A stretch of DNA of 64,000 nt, from NCBI RefSeq assembly GCF_003732425.1, contig NZ_MOBX01000014.1:1-64000 (forward strand), in the 5' to 3' direction. Below are positions 43,261-52,462 of the stretch, piece by piece. The translations under genes and the position numbers were made by a program. The notes beneath the pieces are model-generated. The model did not search any database and was not told where the DNA came from. It was given only the letters and a program-made list of their open reading frames with translations. How positions within the stretch are numbered: position 1 is the stretch's first letter; each line of letters starts with the position of its first letter. The stretch is from Pseudomonas fluorescens (lineage in GTDB: Bacteria > Pseudomonadota > Gammaproteobacteria > Pseudomonadales > Pseudomonadaceae).

Positions 43261-44718
43261 ATGCTGTACGACACCCTGATTCGCAACGCTCTTATCGTCG
43301 ACGGCAGCAACACGCCCGGATACAGCGCCGACGTGGCGATTCTTAACGGACGCATCGAGCGCATCGGCGACTTGCACGACATCAGCGCCAGCGAGGAAAT
43401 CGACGCCGCCGGCCGCGTGCTGGCGCCGGGTTTCATCGATGTGCACACCCACGACGACACCGTGGTCATTCGCCAACCCGAGATGCTGCCCAAGCTCAGC
43501 CAAGGCGTGACCACGGTGATTGTCGGCAACTGTGGGATCAGCGCTTCGCCGGTCAGTCTGAAAGGCAATCCGCCGGATCCGATGAACCTGCTCGGTACGG
43601 CGGCGGCATTCGTTTATCCACGCTTCAGCGATTACCGCGCCGCAGTCGAAGCGGCCAACACCACGCTGAACGTCGCCGCATTGGTCGGCCACACGGCGCT
43701 GCGCAGCAATCACCTCGATGACTTGTTTCGTACCGCGACGCCGGACGAAATTGCCGCGATGCGCGAGCAACTGCGCGAAAGTCTGGAGCACGGCGCCTTG
43801 GGTTTATCCACAGGCCTGGCGTATGCGAGTGCCTTCAACGCCTCCACCGATGAAGTGAAGCAACTGACCGAAGAACTGACCGCGTTCGGCGCGGTTTACA
43901 CCACGCACCTGCGCAGCGAATTCGAACCGGTGCTGGAGGCGATGGAAGAAGCGTTCAGCATCGGCCGTCACTCGCGGTCGCCGGTGATCATTTCCCACCT
44001 CAAATGTGCCGGCGTCGGCAACTGGGGGCGCAGTCCGCAATTGCTCGCCTCATTGGAGGAGGCAGCAAAAACCCACCCGGTTGGCTGCGATTGCTACCCG
44101 TATGCAGCGAGCTCGTCGACGCTGGATCTCAAGCAAGTCACCGACGCCCACCGCATCACCATCACCTGGTCGACGCCGCACCCGGAAGTCAGCGGCCGCG
44201 ACCTGATCGACATCGCCGCCGAATGGAATCTGCCGCTGCTCAATGCCGCCAAACGCCTGCAACCGGCGGGCGCGGTGTACTACGGCATGGACGAGGCGGA
44301 TGTACGAAGAATCCTCGCGCATCCGTTGTCGATGGTTGGGTCTGACGGACTGCCGGAAGATCCTTTCCCGCATCCACGTCTGTGGGGCGCATTCCCACGG
44401 GTGTTGGGACATTTCAGTCGTGATGTCGGGCTGTTTCCATTGCACACCGCGGTGCACAAGATGACCGGTCTGTCGGCGGCGCGGTTTGGTTTGAAGGAAC
44501 GCGGCGAGATTCGTGAAGGCTATTGGGCGGATCTGGTGTTGTTCGACCCGGTGACTGTGCGTGATGTGGCCGACTTTCACGACCCGCAACGTGCGGCGTT
44601 GGGCATCGACGGTGTTTGGATCAACGGTGTTCTGAGCTATCGCGACGGGCAGGCGAATGGTCGCAGGAAAGGGCGGTTTCTCGCACGCGATGGGAATTTA
44701 CGCGACGGGTTTAAGTGA
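43261..44718 (+). CDS. D-aminoacylase (N-acyl-D-amino-acid deacylase)
   Basis: The 485-aa amidohydrolase-superfamily enzyme has the metal-binding DVHTHDD near residue 60, GNCGIS with the conserved cysteine, and HLKCAGVGNWG, PYAASSSTLD and GSDGLPEDPFPHPRLWGAFPRVLG, all in the usual order and length. It removes the acyl group from N-acyl-D-amino acids. Third gene of the operon. A RidA-type deaminase and a D-amino acid oxidase, often nearby in such loci, are missing. Confidence 0.92.
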   Translation: MLYDTLIRNALIVDGSNTPGYSADVAILNGRIERIGDLHDISASEEIDAAGRVLAPGFIDVHTHDDTVVIRQPEMLPKLSQGVTTVIVGNCGISASPVSLKGNPPDPMNLLGTAAAFVYPRFSDYRAAVEAANTTLNVAALVGHTALRSNHLDDLFRTATPDEIAAMREQLRESLEHGALGLSTGLAYASAFNASTDEVKQLTEELTAFGAVYTTHLRSEFEPVLEAMEEAFSIGRHSRSPVIISHLKCAGVGNWGRSPQLLASLEEAAKTHPVGCDCYPYAASSSTLDLKQVTDAHRITITWSTPHPEVSGRDLIDIAAEWNLPLLNAAKRLQPAGAVYYGMDEADVRRILAHPLSMVGSDGLPEDPFPHPRLWGAFPRVLGHFSRDVGLFPLHTAVHKMTGLSAARFGLKERGEIREGYWADLVLFDPVTVRDVADFHDPQRAALGIDGVWINGVLSYRDGQANGRRKGRFLARDGNLRDGFK

Positions 44719-44729
44719 TTCTGCTGACG

Positions 44730-44809
44730 TCAAAAGATCGCAGCCTTCGGCAGCTCCTACATGGGAATGCGACCTTCTGTAGGAGCTGCCGAAGGCTGCG
44801 ATCTTTTGA
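44730..44809. repeat. REP pair (family C, TGTAGGAGCTGCCGAAGG)
   Basis: Inverted copies lie at 44730-44761 and 44778-44809, each with the GATCTTTTGA tail outermost. Confidence 0.85.
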
Positions 44810-44916
44810 ACTGTGTCTCATAGTGGCACTGTGCGATTAAAGAAACGCCAGCCCAAGCCGAATTGCTGACATCCACCCCGTCTACACTGTGGGGCCAATC
44901 AGTCAGGGAGCACCCC

Positions 44917-45285
44917 ATGAGCTTCGGCAAAACCACCCCGATCCTGCGGATCTTCGATGAAGCCAAAGCTGTCGAGTTCTACGTCGATTTTCTGGGTTTC
45001 AAGATCGACTGGCAGCATCGCTTCGAGGCGAATTTTCCGCTGTATCTGCAGGTGTCGCGGGGCGAGTGTGTGCTGCATCTGTCCGAGCATCATGGCGATG
45101 CGACGCCGGGTTCGGCATTGCGTATCGAGACCGATGAGCTGGAGGCGTTTCAGCAGCAGCTGGTGGCCAAGGATTACAAGTTTTCGCACCCAGGGATTCA
45201 GGCGATGCCGTGGGGCAGTCAGGACATGACGATTGTCGATCCGTTTGGTAATCGGTTGGTGTTTACCAACGCGATCTGTCTCTGA
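44917..45285 (+). CDS. Glyoxalase/bleomycin-resistance-fold protein
   Basis: The 122-aa VOC-fold protein has two beta-alpha-beta-beta-beta modules: ILRIFDEAKAVEFYVDFLGFKIDWQHRF, then QDMTIVDPFGNRLVFT at the end. It carries ECVLHLSEHHGDA and resembles the BRP/bleomycin-binding subgroup annotated in many pseudomonads. CAGGGAG selects the ATG at 44917. Single gene; substrate unknown. Confidence 0.82.
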   Translation: MSFGKTTPILRIFDEAKAVEFYVDFLGFKIDWQHRFEANFPLYLQVSRGECVLHLSEHHGDATPGSALRIETDELEAFQQQLVAKDYKFSHPGIQAMPWGSQDMTIVDPFGNRLVFTNAICL

Positions 45286-45300
45286 GCCGAGACATATGGA

Positions 45301-45345
45301 AAAGCCCGCAGGCAAACCCTTACGGTTTGTTTGCGGGCTTTTTCG
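45301..45345. terminator. Bidirectional terminator
   Basis: A long hairpin AAAAGCCCGCAGGCAAACC / GGTTTGTTTGCGGGCTTTTT lies between the convergent glyoxalase-fold and DUF6124 genes. Runs of A and T at the two ends serve both strands. Confidence 0.85.
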
Positions 45346-45711
45346 TTACTCGGTCGGCACGAACTTATCCAGCACCTGATTGACTGCCATCTCCGCCACC
45401 ATCACCACTTGCGCGATGCCTTGCAGCGTCTTGCGGTGCGAGCCTTCGAGCACGGCGGCGAAGTCGTTGAGCATTACCGAGGCCGAGCCCAGCGTTTCGC
45501 AGGCGTCGACCAGCAAGGGCTCGGTCGCGGATGCCGGGTTGGCCATGTAGAGGCGGTTGGGTTGGTAGGGCTTGGCCATGATTTGCGCGACGGGTGGGGC
45601 GAGATAGTGGTCGAGGGCGCGCTCGGCGGCTTCGTGGAATTTCTTTGAATCGGCGGATTCGTAGGGGGAGGCCGGGTCGGTGACCGGCGGGTTTGGCGTT
45701 ACTTTGAACAT
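45346..45711 (-). CDS. DUF6124-family protein
   Basis: The 121-aa protein begins MFKVTPNPPVTDPASPYESADSKKF and has AERALDHYL. Its C-terminal helical block is VDACETLGSASVMLNDFAAVLEGSHRKTLQGIAQVVMVAEMAVNQVL. The family is abundant in fluorescent pseudomonads and has no known function. The ATG at 45711 follows the structured leader at 45745-45930. The open frame runs upstream through that leader, which I treat as untranslated. A paralogue-like protein is at 63608-63982. Confidence 0.8.
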   Translation of the reverse strand: MFKVTPNPPVTDPASPYESADSKKFHEAAERALDHYLAPPVAQIMAKPYQPNRLYMANPASATEPLLVDACETLGSASVMLNDFAAVLEGSHRKTLQGIAQVVMVAEMAVNQVLDKFVPTE

Positions 45712-46226
45712 AGCTGTGTTCCTGTTGTTGAGCGGCAACCCTTTGGCTACTAAACGAAAGGGTGGCAGCTGTACGCAGGTTAGTAGACCGGGGAACTCAG
45801 CTAAGCCGGCGCGCCGAAGCGCCCTGCGTACAGCCACCATCAAGCTCAGGTACGCGAGCACCTGTGATGAATGTACGACCAGCAGAATTACCTCCGGGCT
45901 ACTAAACCCGATCACTGGGAATCAGTGACCGAATCAAGTTACGCAGCATGCTCAGGGCGCACAAGCCGGCGGATTCTGGCGCAGGCGTAGGCAGCGGCGC
46001 AAGGATTTGTGGGCTGTTTCGCGTAACGCAGAGTGTCCTTAAACACCTTTGGTTAGCGGTGTTTGCTGTGCGATGAAGCAGGCGACTTATCTGTCGGACT
46101 GGGGTGCTGCGACTGACGTCTTCGCGAGCAGGCTCACTCCCACATTGAGTCGGCGGTGAACATTAACGTTGTGAACAACGGAGATCGAATGTGGGAGCGA
46201 GCCTGCTCGCGAAGAGGCCGGAACAT
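45712..46226 (-). other. Gene-free region with structured leader of the DUF6124 gene
   Basis: The part next to the gene, 45745-45930, is rich in inverted and direct repeats. A perfect 12-bp stem pairs GCTGTACGCAGG (45768-45779) with CCTGCGTACAGC (45823-45834) and is extended by GGTG/CACC. GGCTACTAAAC occurs twice (45745-45755 and 45897-45907), and the near-complementary GGTTAGTAGACC lies at 45778-45789. A TCACTG/CAGTGA hairpin is at 45912-45928. AAACACC/GGTGTTT (46034-46057) is a further hairpin. A REP pair ends the region. No gene was seen. Confidence 0.6.
46121..46213. repeat. REP pair (family B)
   Basis: Inverted copies lie at 46121-46144 (with a G-to-A variant) and 46190-46213, just after the end of the AraC-type gene. 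Confidence 0.8.
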
Positions 46227-47243
46227 TCACCCGCGATGCATCTGCCGAAACTCCCCCGGCGGCATCCCCCGGCGACTCTTGAACGCGCGATGAAACGAGC
46301 GCGGTTCGGTAAACCCCAGATACTGCGCAATGTCCTGAATCGGCAACGTGCTGTTGAGCAAATAATGCTCAGCCAGTTCCTGACGCAAATCATCCAGAAT
46401 CTGCTGATACGACGTCCCCGCCTGATGCAACTGTCGCTGCAACGTCCGCACGGACACAGCGAGCTGTTCGGCGACCTGCTCCTTGCGCGGCAAGCCTTCC
46501 TTGAGCAACTGGCGCAGGATGTTCTTCACCTGCTGCTCAAGCGACGCATCCTCCAGCGTCGCCATCAAGCCCAGCGCATGTTCTTCCAGCGTTCGCAGTA
46601 ACTGCGCATCCGCCTGACGCAACGGCAACTGCAAATACGCCAGCGGTACGATCAACGCCGAATACGGCTGATCAAACAACACCGGGCAACCGAAAAACGC
46701 TTCGTATTGCGCCGGCGTGGCCTCGGCCGGGCACGTATGTTCGAGCCAGACCCCGGCCGGCGACATCTGCGTATCGGCGATCCAGCGCGCATAGTGCAGC
46801 CACGAACCGAGGACGTTATCCACCAGATGCCGACGAATGCGCGGGGGCTGATAGCGACACGTCCAGATCAAATGTACGTGGCCGTCCTGCACCTCGGCGC
46901 GGCTGACGCCCATGTCGCCGACCAGTTTTTCGAACGGCATGATTCGGCTCATCGCATCACCGAGGGTCGCGCAGTTCATGGTGATATAACCGAGCACACT
47001 CCACGAATTGGGCAGGACGAAATTCGCCGCGTTGAGGCCGAACAGCGGATCGCCCGAGTGTTCGCAAAAATAATCCAGCAAGCGTTCATGCGCCTCACCG
47101 GGCAAACGCAGGGTGTTGTCGCTCAACTGCTGCGCCTGCAAACCCGCCGCCGCCAACGCAGGCTCGATGGCCATGCCCAGTTGTTCGGCATGGCGCAGGT
47201 ACTTGAGCAGGGGCGGAACCGAGGTGAAGCCGAGCGATTGCAT
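46227..47243 (-). CDS. AraC-family regulator (OruR/ArgR-like with arabinose-binding_2 domain)
   Basis: The 338-aa protein has an N-terminal AraC_binding_2-type domain (LLKYLRHAEQLGMAIEPALAAAGL, HERLLDYFCEHSGDPLFGLNAANF) and a C-terminal double HTH (RKEQVAEQLAVSVRTLQRQLHQAGTSYQQILDDLRQELAEHYLLNSTLPIQDIAQYLGFTEPRSFHRAFKSRRGMPPGEFRQ). AAGGAAGG precedes the ATG. It is divergent from the flavoprotein gene at 47452 and presumably activates the 47.4-52.2 kb genes. Confidence 0.88.
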   Translation of the reverse strand: MQSLGFTSVPPLLKYLRHAEQLGMAIEPALAAAGLQAQQLSDNTLRLPGEAHERLLDYFCEHSGDPLFGLNAANFVLPNSWSVLGYITMNCATLGDAMSRIMPFEKLVGDMGVSRAEVQDGHVHLIWTCRYQPPRIRRHLVDNVLGSWLHYARWIADTQMSPAGVWLEHTCPAEATPAQYEAFFGCPVLFDQPYSALIVPLAYLQLPLRQADAQLLRTLEEHALGLMATLEDASLEQQVKNILRQLLKEGLPRKEQVAEQLAVSVRTLQRQLHQAGTSYQQILDDLRQELAEHYLLNSTLPIQDIAQYLGFTEPRSFHRAFKSRRGMPPGEFRQMHRG

Positions 47244-47451
47244 GATCCCTTCCTTTGATCGACGGCCGCGTGGGCGAATGAAGGCCTGAAAGGTAATTTG
47301 AAACCACGGCTAAAGTAAATGGCTGACGCTTGCGCGACGTTTGACTCAATTGGCTACATGAACTGGCCGGATGCGACCGTGACACTTTACGGCCGCTGGC
47401 TAGTATGGAGGCCTGAAACATCACTGATCCGACGGTTAAAAGGACACACGC

Positions 47452-49047
47452 ATGCGACGCTGGAACGGCTGGGGAGATGCAAGCACGGTGGTCGAGTTGC
47501 CGGCCCAGGGCGCGGAATTTCTTCATGAGCGCCTGGGCGAGGGGCGCGCGCTGCCCGATGCCACGCTGGAGGCCGCAATGGCCCGCGTGCCGGCCTCGCG
47601 ATTGTCGGCGCACAGCTTGTACAGCGTCGACGCCCATGATCGTTTGCTGCATGCGCGGGGTCAGAGCCTGCCGGACTGGCTGGCGTTGCGCGAAGGTGCG
47701 CTGGGCAATTATCCCGATGCGGTGGCGTTTCCCGAGACCGCCGAACACATCCGCCAGTTGCTGGCGCTCGCCCATGAACAGGACGTGTGCCTGATCCCTT
47801 ATGGCGGCGGCACCTCGGTGGCCGGGCACATCAATCCGCCGCAGTCGGTGCGACCGGTGGTGACGGTGTCGCTGGCGCGGATGAATCGCCTGATCGACCT
47901 CGACGAACAGAGCCTGCTGGCGACGTTCGGCCCCGGCGCGAGTGGGCCGCAGGTGGAAAGCCAGTTGCGTGCGAAAGGCTACACGCTGGGGCATTTTCCG
48001 CAGTCGTGGGAGCTGTCGACGCTGGGTGGTTGGGTCGCCAGTCGTTCCAGCGGTCAGCAGTCGCTGCGCTATGGCCGCATCGAGCAACTGTTTGCCGGCG
48101 GAACCCTGGAAACCTTCGCCGGGCCGCTGCAGATTCCAACCTTCCCGGCCTCTGCCGCCGGGCCTGATCTGCGCGAAGTGGTGCTCGGTTGCGAGGGCCG
48201 TTTCGGGATCATTTCCGAGGTCAAGGTGCGGGTCAGTGCTTTGCCTGCCGATGAGCGTTTCTACGGTGTGTTTCTACCCGATTGGCCGCAAGCGCTAAGG
48301 GCGATCCGCCAATTGGCTCAGGCGCGCGTACCGCTGTCGATGCTGCGCCTGTCCAATGCCGTGGAAACCGAAACGCAACTGGCGCTGGCCGGTTATCCGC
48401 AACAAATCGCCTGGCTGGAAAAGTACTTGAGCCTGCGCGGCGCCGGTGCGGGCAAATGCCTGCTGACCTTCGGCGTAACCGGCAATCGTCGACAAAACGC
48501 ACTGTCGCTGAAACAGGCGCGACAACACCTCAAGGCCTTTGGCGGCGTGTTCACCGGCACTTTGCTCGGCAAGAAATGGGCGCAGAACCGCTTCCGTTTC
48601 CCCTACCTGCGCGAGAACCTGTGGAACGCCGGTTACGTGGTCGACACCCTCGAAACCGCCACCGACTGGAGCAACGTCGACAACCTCCTCAACCTCGTTG
48701 AAAACAGCCTGCGCGCGGCCTTGGCCGCTGAGGGTGAGCGCGTGCATGTGTTCACCCACCTGTCCCACGTCTACGGCGAAGGCTCGAGTATCTACACCAC
48801 CTACGTGTTTCGTCCGGCGGCGGATTACCCGGCAACGCTGGCGCGCTGGAAAGCGCTGAAACACGCGGCCAGCCAGACCATCGTCGACAACCACGGCACC
48901 ATCAGTCACCAGCACGGTGTCGGCAAGGATCACGCGCCGTACCTGCTGCGGGAGAAAGGCGCACTGGCGATGGATACCTTGCAGGCGCTGAGCAAGCACT
49001 TCGATCCGGCCGGGCGCCTCAACCCCGGCACGCTGCTGCCGGAGTGA
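47452..49047 (+). CDS. FAD-binding oxidoreductase of the alkyl-DHAP synthase (AGPS) family
   Basis: The 531-aa VAO-type flavoprotein has PYGGGTSVAGH at residues 116-126 and GGWVASRSSGQQSLRYGRIEQLF in the FAD domain. The C-terminal block DNHGTISHQHGVGKDH matches the histidine motif of alkyldihydroxyacetonephosphate synthases; here His486-Gln-His488 replaces the HHH run. Eukaryotic AGPS forms the ether bond of plasmalogens; the bacterial relatives are not well characterised. It is followed at once by a GlpD-like dehydrogenase and an FGGY kinase gene, pointing to glycerol-ether or glyceride metabolism. AAAAGGA precedes the ATG. Confidence 0.8.
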   Translation: MRRWNGWGDASTVVELPAQGAEFLHERLGEGRALPDATLEAAMARVPASRLSAHSLYSVDAHDRLLHARGQSLPDWLALREGALGNYPDAVAFPETAEHIRQLLALAHEQDVCLIPYGGGTSVAGHINPPQSVRPVVTVSLARMNRLIDLDEQSLLATFGPGASGPQVESQLRAKGYTLGHFPQSWELSTLGGWVASRSSGQQSLRYGRIEQLFAGGTLETFAGPLQIPTFPASAAGPDLREVVLGCEGRFGIISEVKVRVSALPADERFYGVFLPDWPQALRAIRQLAQARVPLSMLRLSNAVETETQLALAGYPQQIAWLEKYLSLRGAGAGKCLLTFGVTGNRRQNALSLKQARQHLKAFGGVFTGTLLGKKWAQNRFRFPYLRENLWNAGYVVDTLETATDWSNVDNLLNLVENSLRAALAAEGERVHVFTHLSHVYGEGSSIYTTYVFRPAADYPATLARWKALKHAASQTIVDNHGTISHQHGVGKDHAPYLLREKGALAMDTLQALSKHFDPAGRLNPGTLLPE

Positions 49048-49052
49048 CGGCC

Positions 49053-50645
49053 ATGAGTCAGGACTGGAACGCCGCGTGGCGCCGGCAGATATTGCCGACG
49101 CTGGCCGAGGAAACCTGGGATCTGATCGTCATCGGCGGCGGCATCAGCGGCGCCGGCATTCTGCGTGAAGCCGCGCGCCGCGGCTGGCGCTGTCTGCTGC
49201 TGGAACAGCGCGATTTCGCCTGGGGCACCTCCAGCCGATCATCGAAAATGGTCCATGGCGGTTTGCGTTACATCGCCAAAGGCCAGTGGCGCCTGACCCG
49301 CGATTCGGTGCGCGAGCGCCAACGCCTGCTCGACGAAGCGCCGGGGCTGGTCGAGCCGATGAGTTTCCTGATGCCGCATTATCGCGGCGGTTTTCCTGGG
49401 CCACGGGTGCTGGGTGGTTTGCTGAGCGTGTACGACGCCTTGGCCGGTCGCCGTAGCCATCGCTTTCATGATGCGCAACAGCTTCGATATCTGGCGCCGG
49501 GCGTCAAGGAAAACGACTTGCTCGGCGGCACCTGTTTTGTCGATGCGCTGACCGATGATGCGCGGCTGGTGATGCGTGTGTTGAGCGAGGCGCGGGCCGA
49601 GGGTGCGGTCGTGGTCAATGGCGTGCGCGTCGAACAGCTGCTGCGTGAAAACGGCCGAGTGTGTGGCGTTCAGGTCGAGGATTGCGAGGCCGGTTCGTCA
49701 CTGCAACTGCGCTGCGGCGTGCTCGCGGTGGCGACTGGCGCCTGGGCTGAACGCTTGCGCCCGCCAGAGGCGCCACGGCAATTGCGACCGTTGCGCGGCA
49801 GTCATTTGTTGCTGCCGGGTTGGCGATTGCCGGTGGCGCAGGCATTCACCTTTCTGCATGAGCGCGATCGGCGTCCGGTGTTTGTTTTTCCGTGGGAGGG
49901 CGCGACGGTGGTCGGCACTACGGACCTCGATCATCGCGACGATCTGGATCAGAGCGCGAGCATCAGCGGCGAAGAGCTCGACTATCTGCTGGCCGCCTGT
50001 ACGCAACAGTTTCCCGGCGCCGAAGTGAGCGCGGCGGATGTGTTGTCGACCTGGTCCGGCGTGCGTCCGGTGGTGGGCAGCGCAAGTGCGCATCAAGACA
50101 AACCGTCGAACGAAACCCGCGAGCATGTGCTGTGGCAGGAACCCGGTTGCGTGACACTGGCCGGCGGCAAACTGACGACGTTTCGCCCGCAAGCCATCGA
50201 AGTGCTCAAGGCCTGCGCGAGCCTGCTGGGTCGTGCCTTTGTCGATGACGCCGCGCCGGTGTTTGCCGCCGTACCTGCGTTGCCGATCCCGGCACTGAGC
50301 AGCCATCAATGGCGACGTTTGGCCGGGCGACATGGCCGCGACCTGCCAAGGCTGGCGCAACTGCTCACGGAAATCGGCCACGACACGGTTGGCGCTACGG
50401 ACACTTTGTGGGCCGAACTGGCTTTCGCCTGCGACTCGGAAATGGTTCTGCACCTCGACGACCTGCTCCTGCGTCGCACGCGTCTCGGTCTGCTGTTGCC
50501 GCGCGGTGGTGAAGCGTATTTCGCCGCCATCCGCCAACTGTGCCAGCCACGACTGGCCTGGAGCGATGACCATTGGCAGCAGGAACAACAGCGTTATCGG
50601 GCGTTGTGGCAACGCCATCACGGTTTGCCGGATGCCACGCCTTGA
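49053..50645 (+). CDS. FAD-dependent glycerol-3-phosphate dehydrogenase-like protein (GlpD family)
   Basis: The 530-aa protein has the dinucleotide motif DLIVIGGGISGAGILREAARRGW, LLEQRDFAWGTSSRSSKMVHGGLRYIAKGQWRL (the GlpD signature), ATGAWAE and VVGTTDLDHRDD, followed by a C-terminal DAO_C-like helical domain. It probably oxidises glycerol-3-phosphate or a derivative to the dihydroxyacetone-phosphate form, passing electrons to quinone. The ATG at 49053 is chosen by GGAG at 49041-49044; a GTG at 49044 overlaps the previous stop. It is a second, locus-specific member, since the usual glpD lies in a glpFKRD operon. Confidence 0.85.
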   Translation: MSQDWNAAWRRQILPTLAEETWDLIVIGGGISGAGILREAARRGWRCLLLEQRDFAWGTSSRSSKMVHGGLRYIAKGQWRLTRDSVRERQRLLDEAPGLVEPMSFLMPHYRGGFPGPRVLGGLLSVYDALAGRRSHRFHDAQQLRYLAPGVKENDLLGGTCFVDALTDDARLVMRVLSEARAEGAVVVNGVRVEQLLRENGRVCGVQVEDCEAGSSLQLRCGVLAVATGAWAERLRPPEAPRQLRPLRGSHLLLPGWRLPVAQAFTFLHERDRRPVFVFPWEGATVVGTTDLDHRDDLDQSASISGEELDYLLAACTQQFPGAEVSAADVLSTWSGVRPVVGSASAHQDKPSNETREHVLWQEPGCVTLAGGKLTTFRPQAIEVLKACASLLGRAFVDDAAPVFAAVPALPIPALSSHQWRRLAGRHGRDLPRLAQLLTEIGHDTVGATDTLWAELAFACDSEMVLHLDDLLLRRTRLGLLLPRGGEAYFAAIRQLCQPRLAWSDDHWQQEQQRYRALWQRHHGLPDATP

Positions 50646-50665
50646 TGCCCCTTGAAGAGAGCTCC

Positions 50666-52234
50666 ATGGATAACCACCCGAACAAGCGTTACCTGCTGGC
50701 CATCGACAACGGCACCCAGAGCGTGCGCGCGCTGCTCTTCGATTTGCAGGGCAATCTGCTTGGCAAAGGCAAGGTCGAATTGCAGGCGTATTACTCGGCG
50801 CAACCGGGCTGGGCCGAGCAGGATCCGGAGTATTACTGGGCAAAACTCGGCGAGGCGTGTCAGCAGGTCTGGCAGCAGACGGGGATTGATCGCGCGCAGA
50901 TTGCCGGCGTTTCCCTGACGACTCAGCGTGGCACGGTGATTAACGTCGATGCTGAGGGCAAGCCATTGCGCCCGGCGATTCTGTGGCTCGATCAGCGTCA
51001 GAGCGAAGTCGAAGGCGGCATCAAAGGGCCGTGGGGCTGGCTGTTCAAACTGGTCGGCGCCCAGGCGACTGTGGATTATTTTCGTGCTCAGGCCGAGGCG
51101 AACTGGATCGCTCAGCATCAGCCGGAAGTATGGGCGGCAACGGACAAGTTTTTGCTGCTGTCGGGGTTTCTCACCCATCGCCTGTGCGGGCGTTTTGTCG
51201 ATTCGGTGGGCTGTTGCGTCGGCTACCTGCCGTTCGACTTCAAACGCCTGAAATGGGCTGCGCCGAGTGACTGGAAATGGCAGGCGCTGGCGGTGCGCCC
51301 CGAGCAATTGCCGAGCCTGCACAAGCCCGGTGAAACCCTCGGCTACATCACCGCTGAGGCCGCTCGCCACACCGGTATTCCCGAAGGCTTGCCGCTGATT
51401 GCGGCGGGGGCTGACAAGGCCTGTGAAGTGGTCGGGTCCGGCGTGGTCGATGCGAGCACGGTGTGTCTGTCCTACGGCACCACGGCGACGATCACCAGCA
51501 CCCGCTCGCGCTATCTGGAAATCGTCCCGTTGATCCCGCCGTACCCGTCGGCGGTGCCCGATCAGTACAACTGCGAGGTGATGATTTATCGCGGTTACTG
51601 GATGGTCAGTTGGTTCAAGAACGAGTTCGGTTTGCGCGAGATGCAGCAAGCGAAAGAGCAGGGCGTCGAACCGGAGCAACTGTTCGACGCATTGGTCAAT
51701 GCGGTGCCGCCGGGCTCGATGGGCCTGATGCTGCAACCGTATTGGTCGCCGGGGATTCGAGAGCCGGGTGTCGAGGCGAAAGGCGCGATGATCGGCTTCG
51801 GTGATGTGCATACCCGTGCGCATATTTATCGGGCGATTCTGGAAGGGCTGGCGTATGCGTTGCGCCAGGGCATGGAGAATATCGAGCGGCGTTCGAAGGT
51901 CTCGATCAAGCGGTTGCGCGTGGCCGGTGGCGGCTCGCAGAGTGATGCGGCGATGCAGCTCACGGCGAACATTTTCGGCCTGCCGGCGGAGCGTCCGCAT
52001 GTCTATGAAGCGTCGGGTCTGGGCGCGGCGATCTGCTGTGCGGTGGGCTTGGGACTGCACGCGGATTTCCCCACGGCGATCGCGGCGATGACTCGGGTGG
52101 GCGCGGTGTTCACCCCGCAGCCCGAGGCGCAGAAAATCTATGAGCAACTGTACAAAGACGTCTACCTGCGCATGTACCGCCAGCTGAAACCGCTGTACCA
52201 AAGCATCCGCAAAATCACCGGTTACCCCGCCTAG
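50666..52234 (+). CDS. FGGY-family carbohydrate (glycerol-type) kinase
   Basis: The 522-aa kinase has an N-terminal phosphate-binding AIDNGTQSVRALLFD, PAILWLDQRQ, the C-terminal FGGY_C segment RLRVAGGGSQSDAAMQLTANIFGLP and ASGLGAAICCAVGLG. It phosphorylates a polyol or sugar with ATP; the neighbouring GlpD-like enzyme suggests glycerol or an alkyl or acyl derivative. GAAGAGAG precedes the ATG. Third gene of the block, 20 bases after the previous stop, followed by a REP pair. Confidence 0.85.
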   Translation: MDNHPNKRYLLAIDNGTQSVRALLFDLQGNLLGKGKVELQAYYSAQPGWAEQDPEYYWAKLGEACQQVWQQTGIDRAQIAGVSLTTQRGTVINVDAEGKPLRPAILWLDQRQSEVEGGIKGPWGWLFKLVGAQATVDYFRAQAEANWIAQHQPEVWAATDKFLLLSGFLTHRLCGRFVDSVGCCVGYLPFDFKRLKWAAPSDWKWQALAVRPEQLPSLHKPGETLGYITAEAARHTGIPEGLPLIAAGADKACEVVGSGVVDASTVCLSYGTTATITSTRSRYLEIVPLIPPYPSAVPDQYNCEVMIYRGYWMVSWFKNEFGLREMQQAKEQGVEPEQLFDALVNAVPPGSMGLMLQPYWSPGIREPGVEAKGAMIGFGDVHTRAHIYRAILEGLAYALRQGMENIERRSKVSIKRLRVAGGGSQSDAAMQLTANIFGLPAERPHVYEASGLGAAICCAVGLGLHADFPTAIAAMTRVGAVFTPQPEAQKIYEQLYKDVYLRMYRQLKPLYQSIRKITGYPA

Positions 52235-52253
52235 CAGACCACCACAAATTCCC

Positions 52254-52338
52254 TGTAGGAGCTGCCGAAGGCTGCGATCTTGTGATCTTGTTTTTTAAAA
52301 TTAACATCAAAAGATCGCAGCCTTCGGCAGCTCCTACA
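52254..52338. repeat. REP pair (family C)
   Basis: Inverted copies lie at 52254-52285 and 52307-52338, separated by an AT-rich spacer. They may end the kinase transcript. Confidence 0.85.
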
Positions 52339-52462
52339 GGGACCGTATTGCGATTCGATGTGGCGCCATCGGAGAACTTTTCTGGTGAGATCGGACAGTG
52401 TCAGCGGCGGGGTCGGTTGTTAGGCTCATCCCCCACGGCACCGCCAATAAGAACGACAAGCA

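Noticed and set aside
45851..45878. Two GTAC motifs near the DUF6124 leader
   Set aside because: Their spacing (19 bases) does not match the 10 bases of the operator and they are not on a promoter; they belong to the leader structure.
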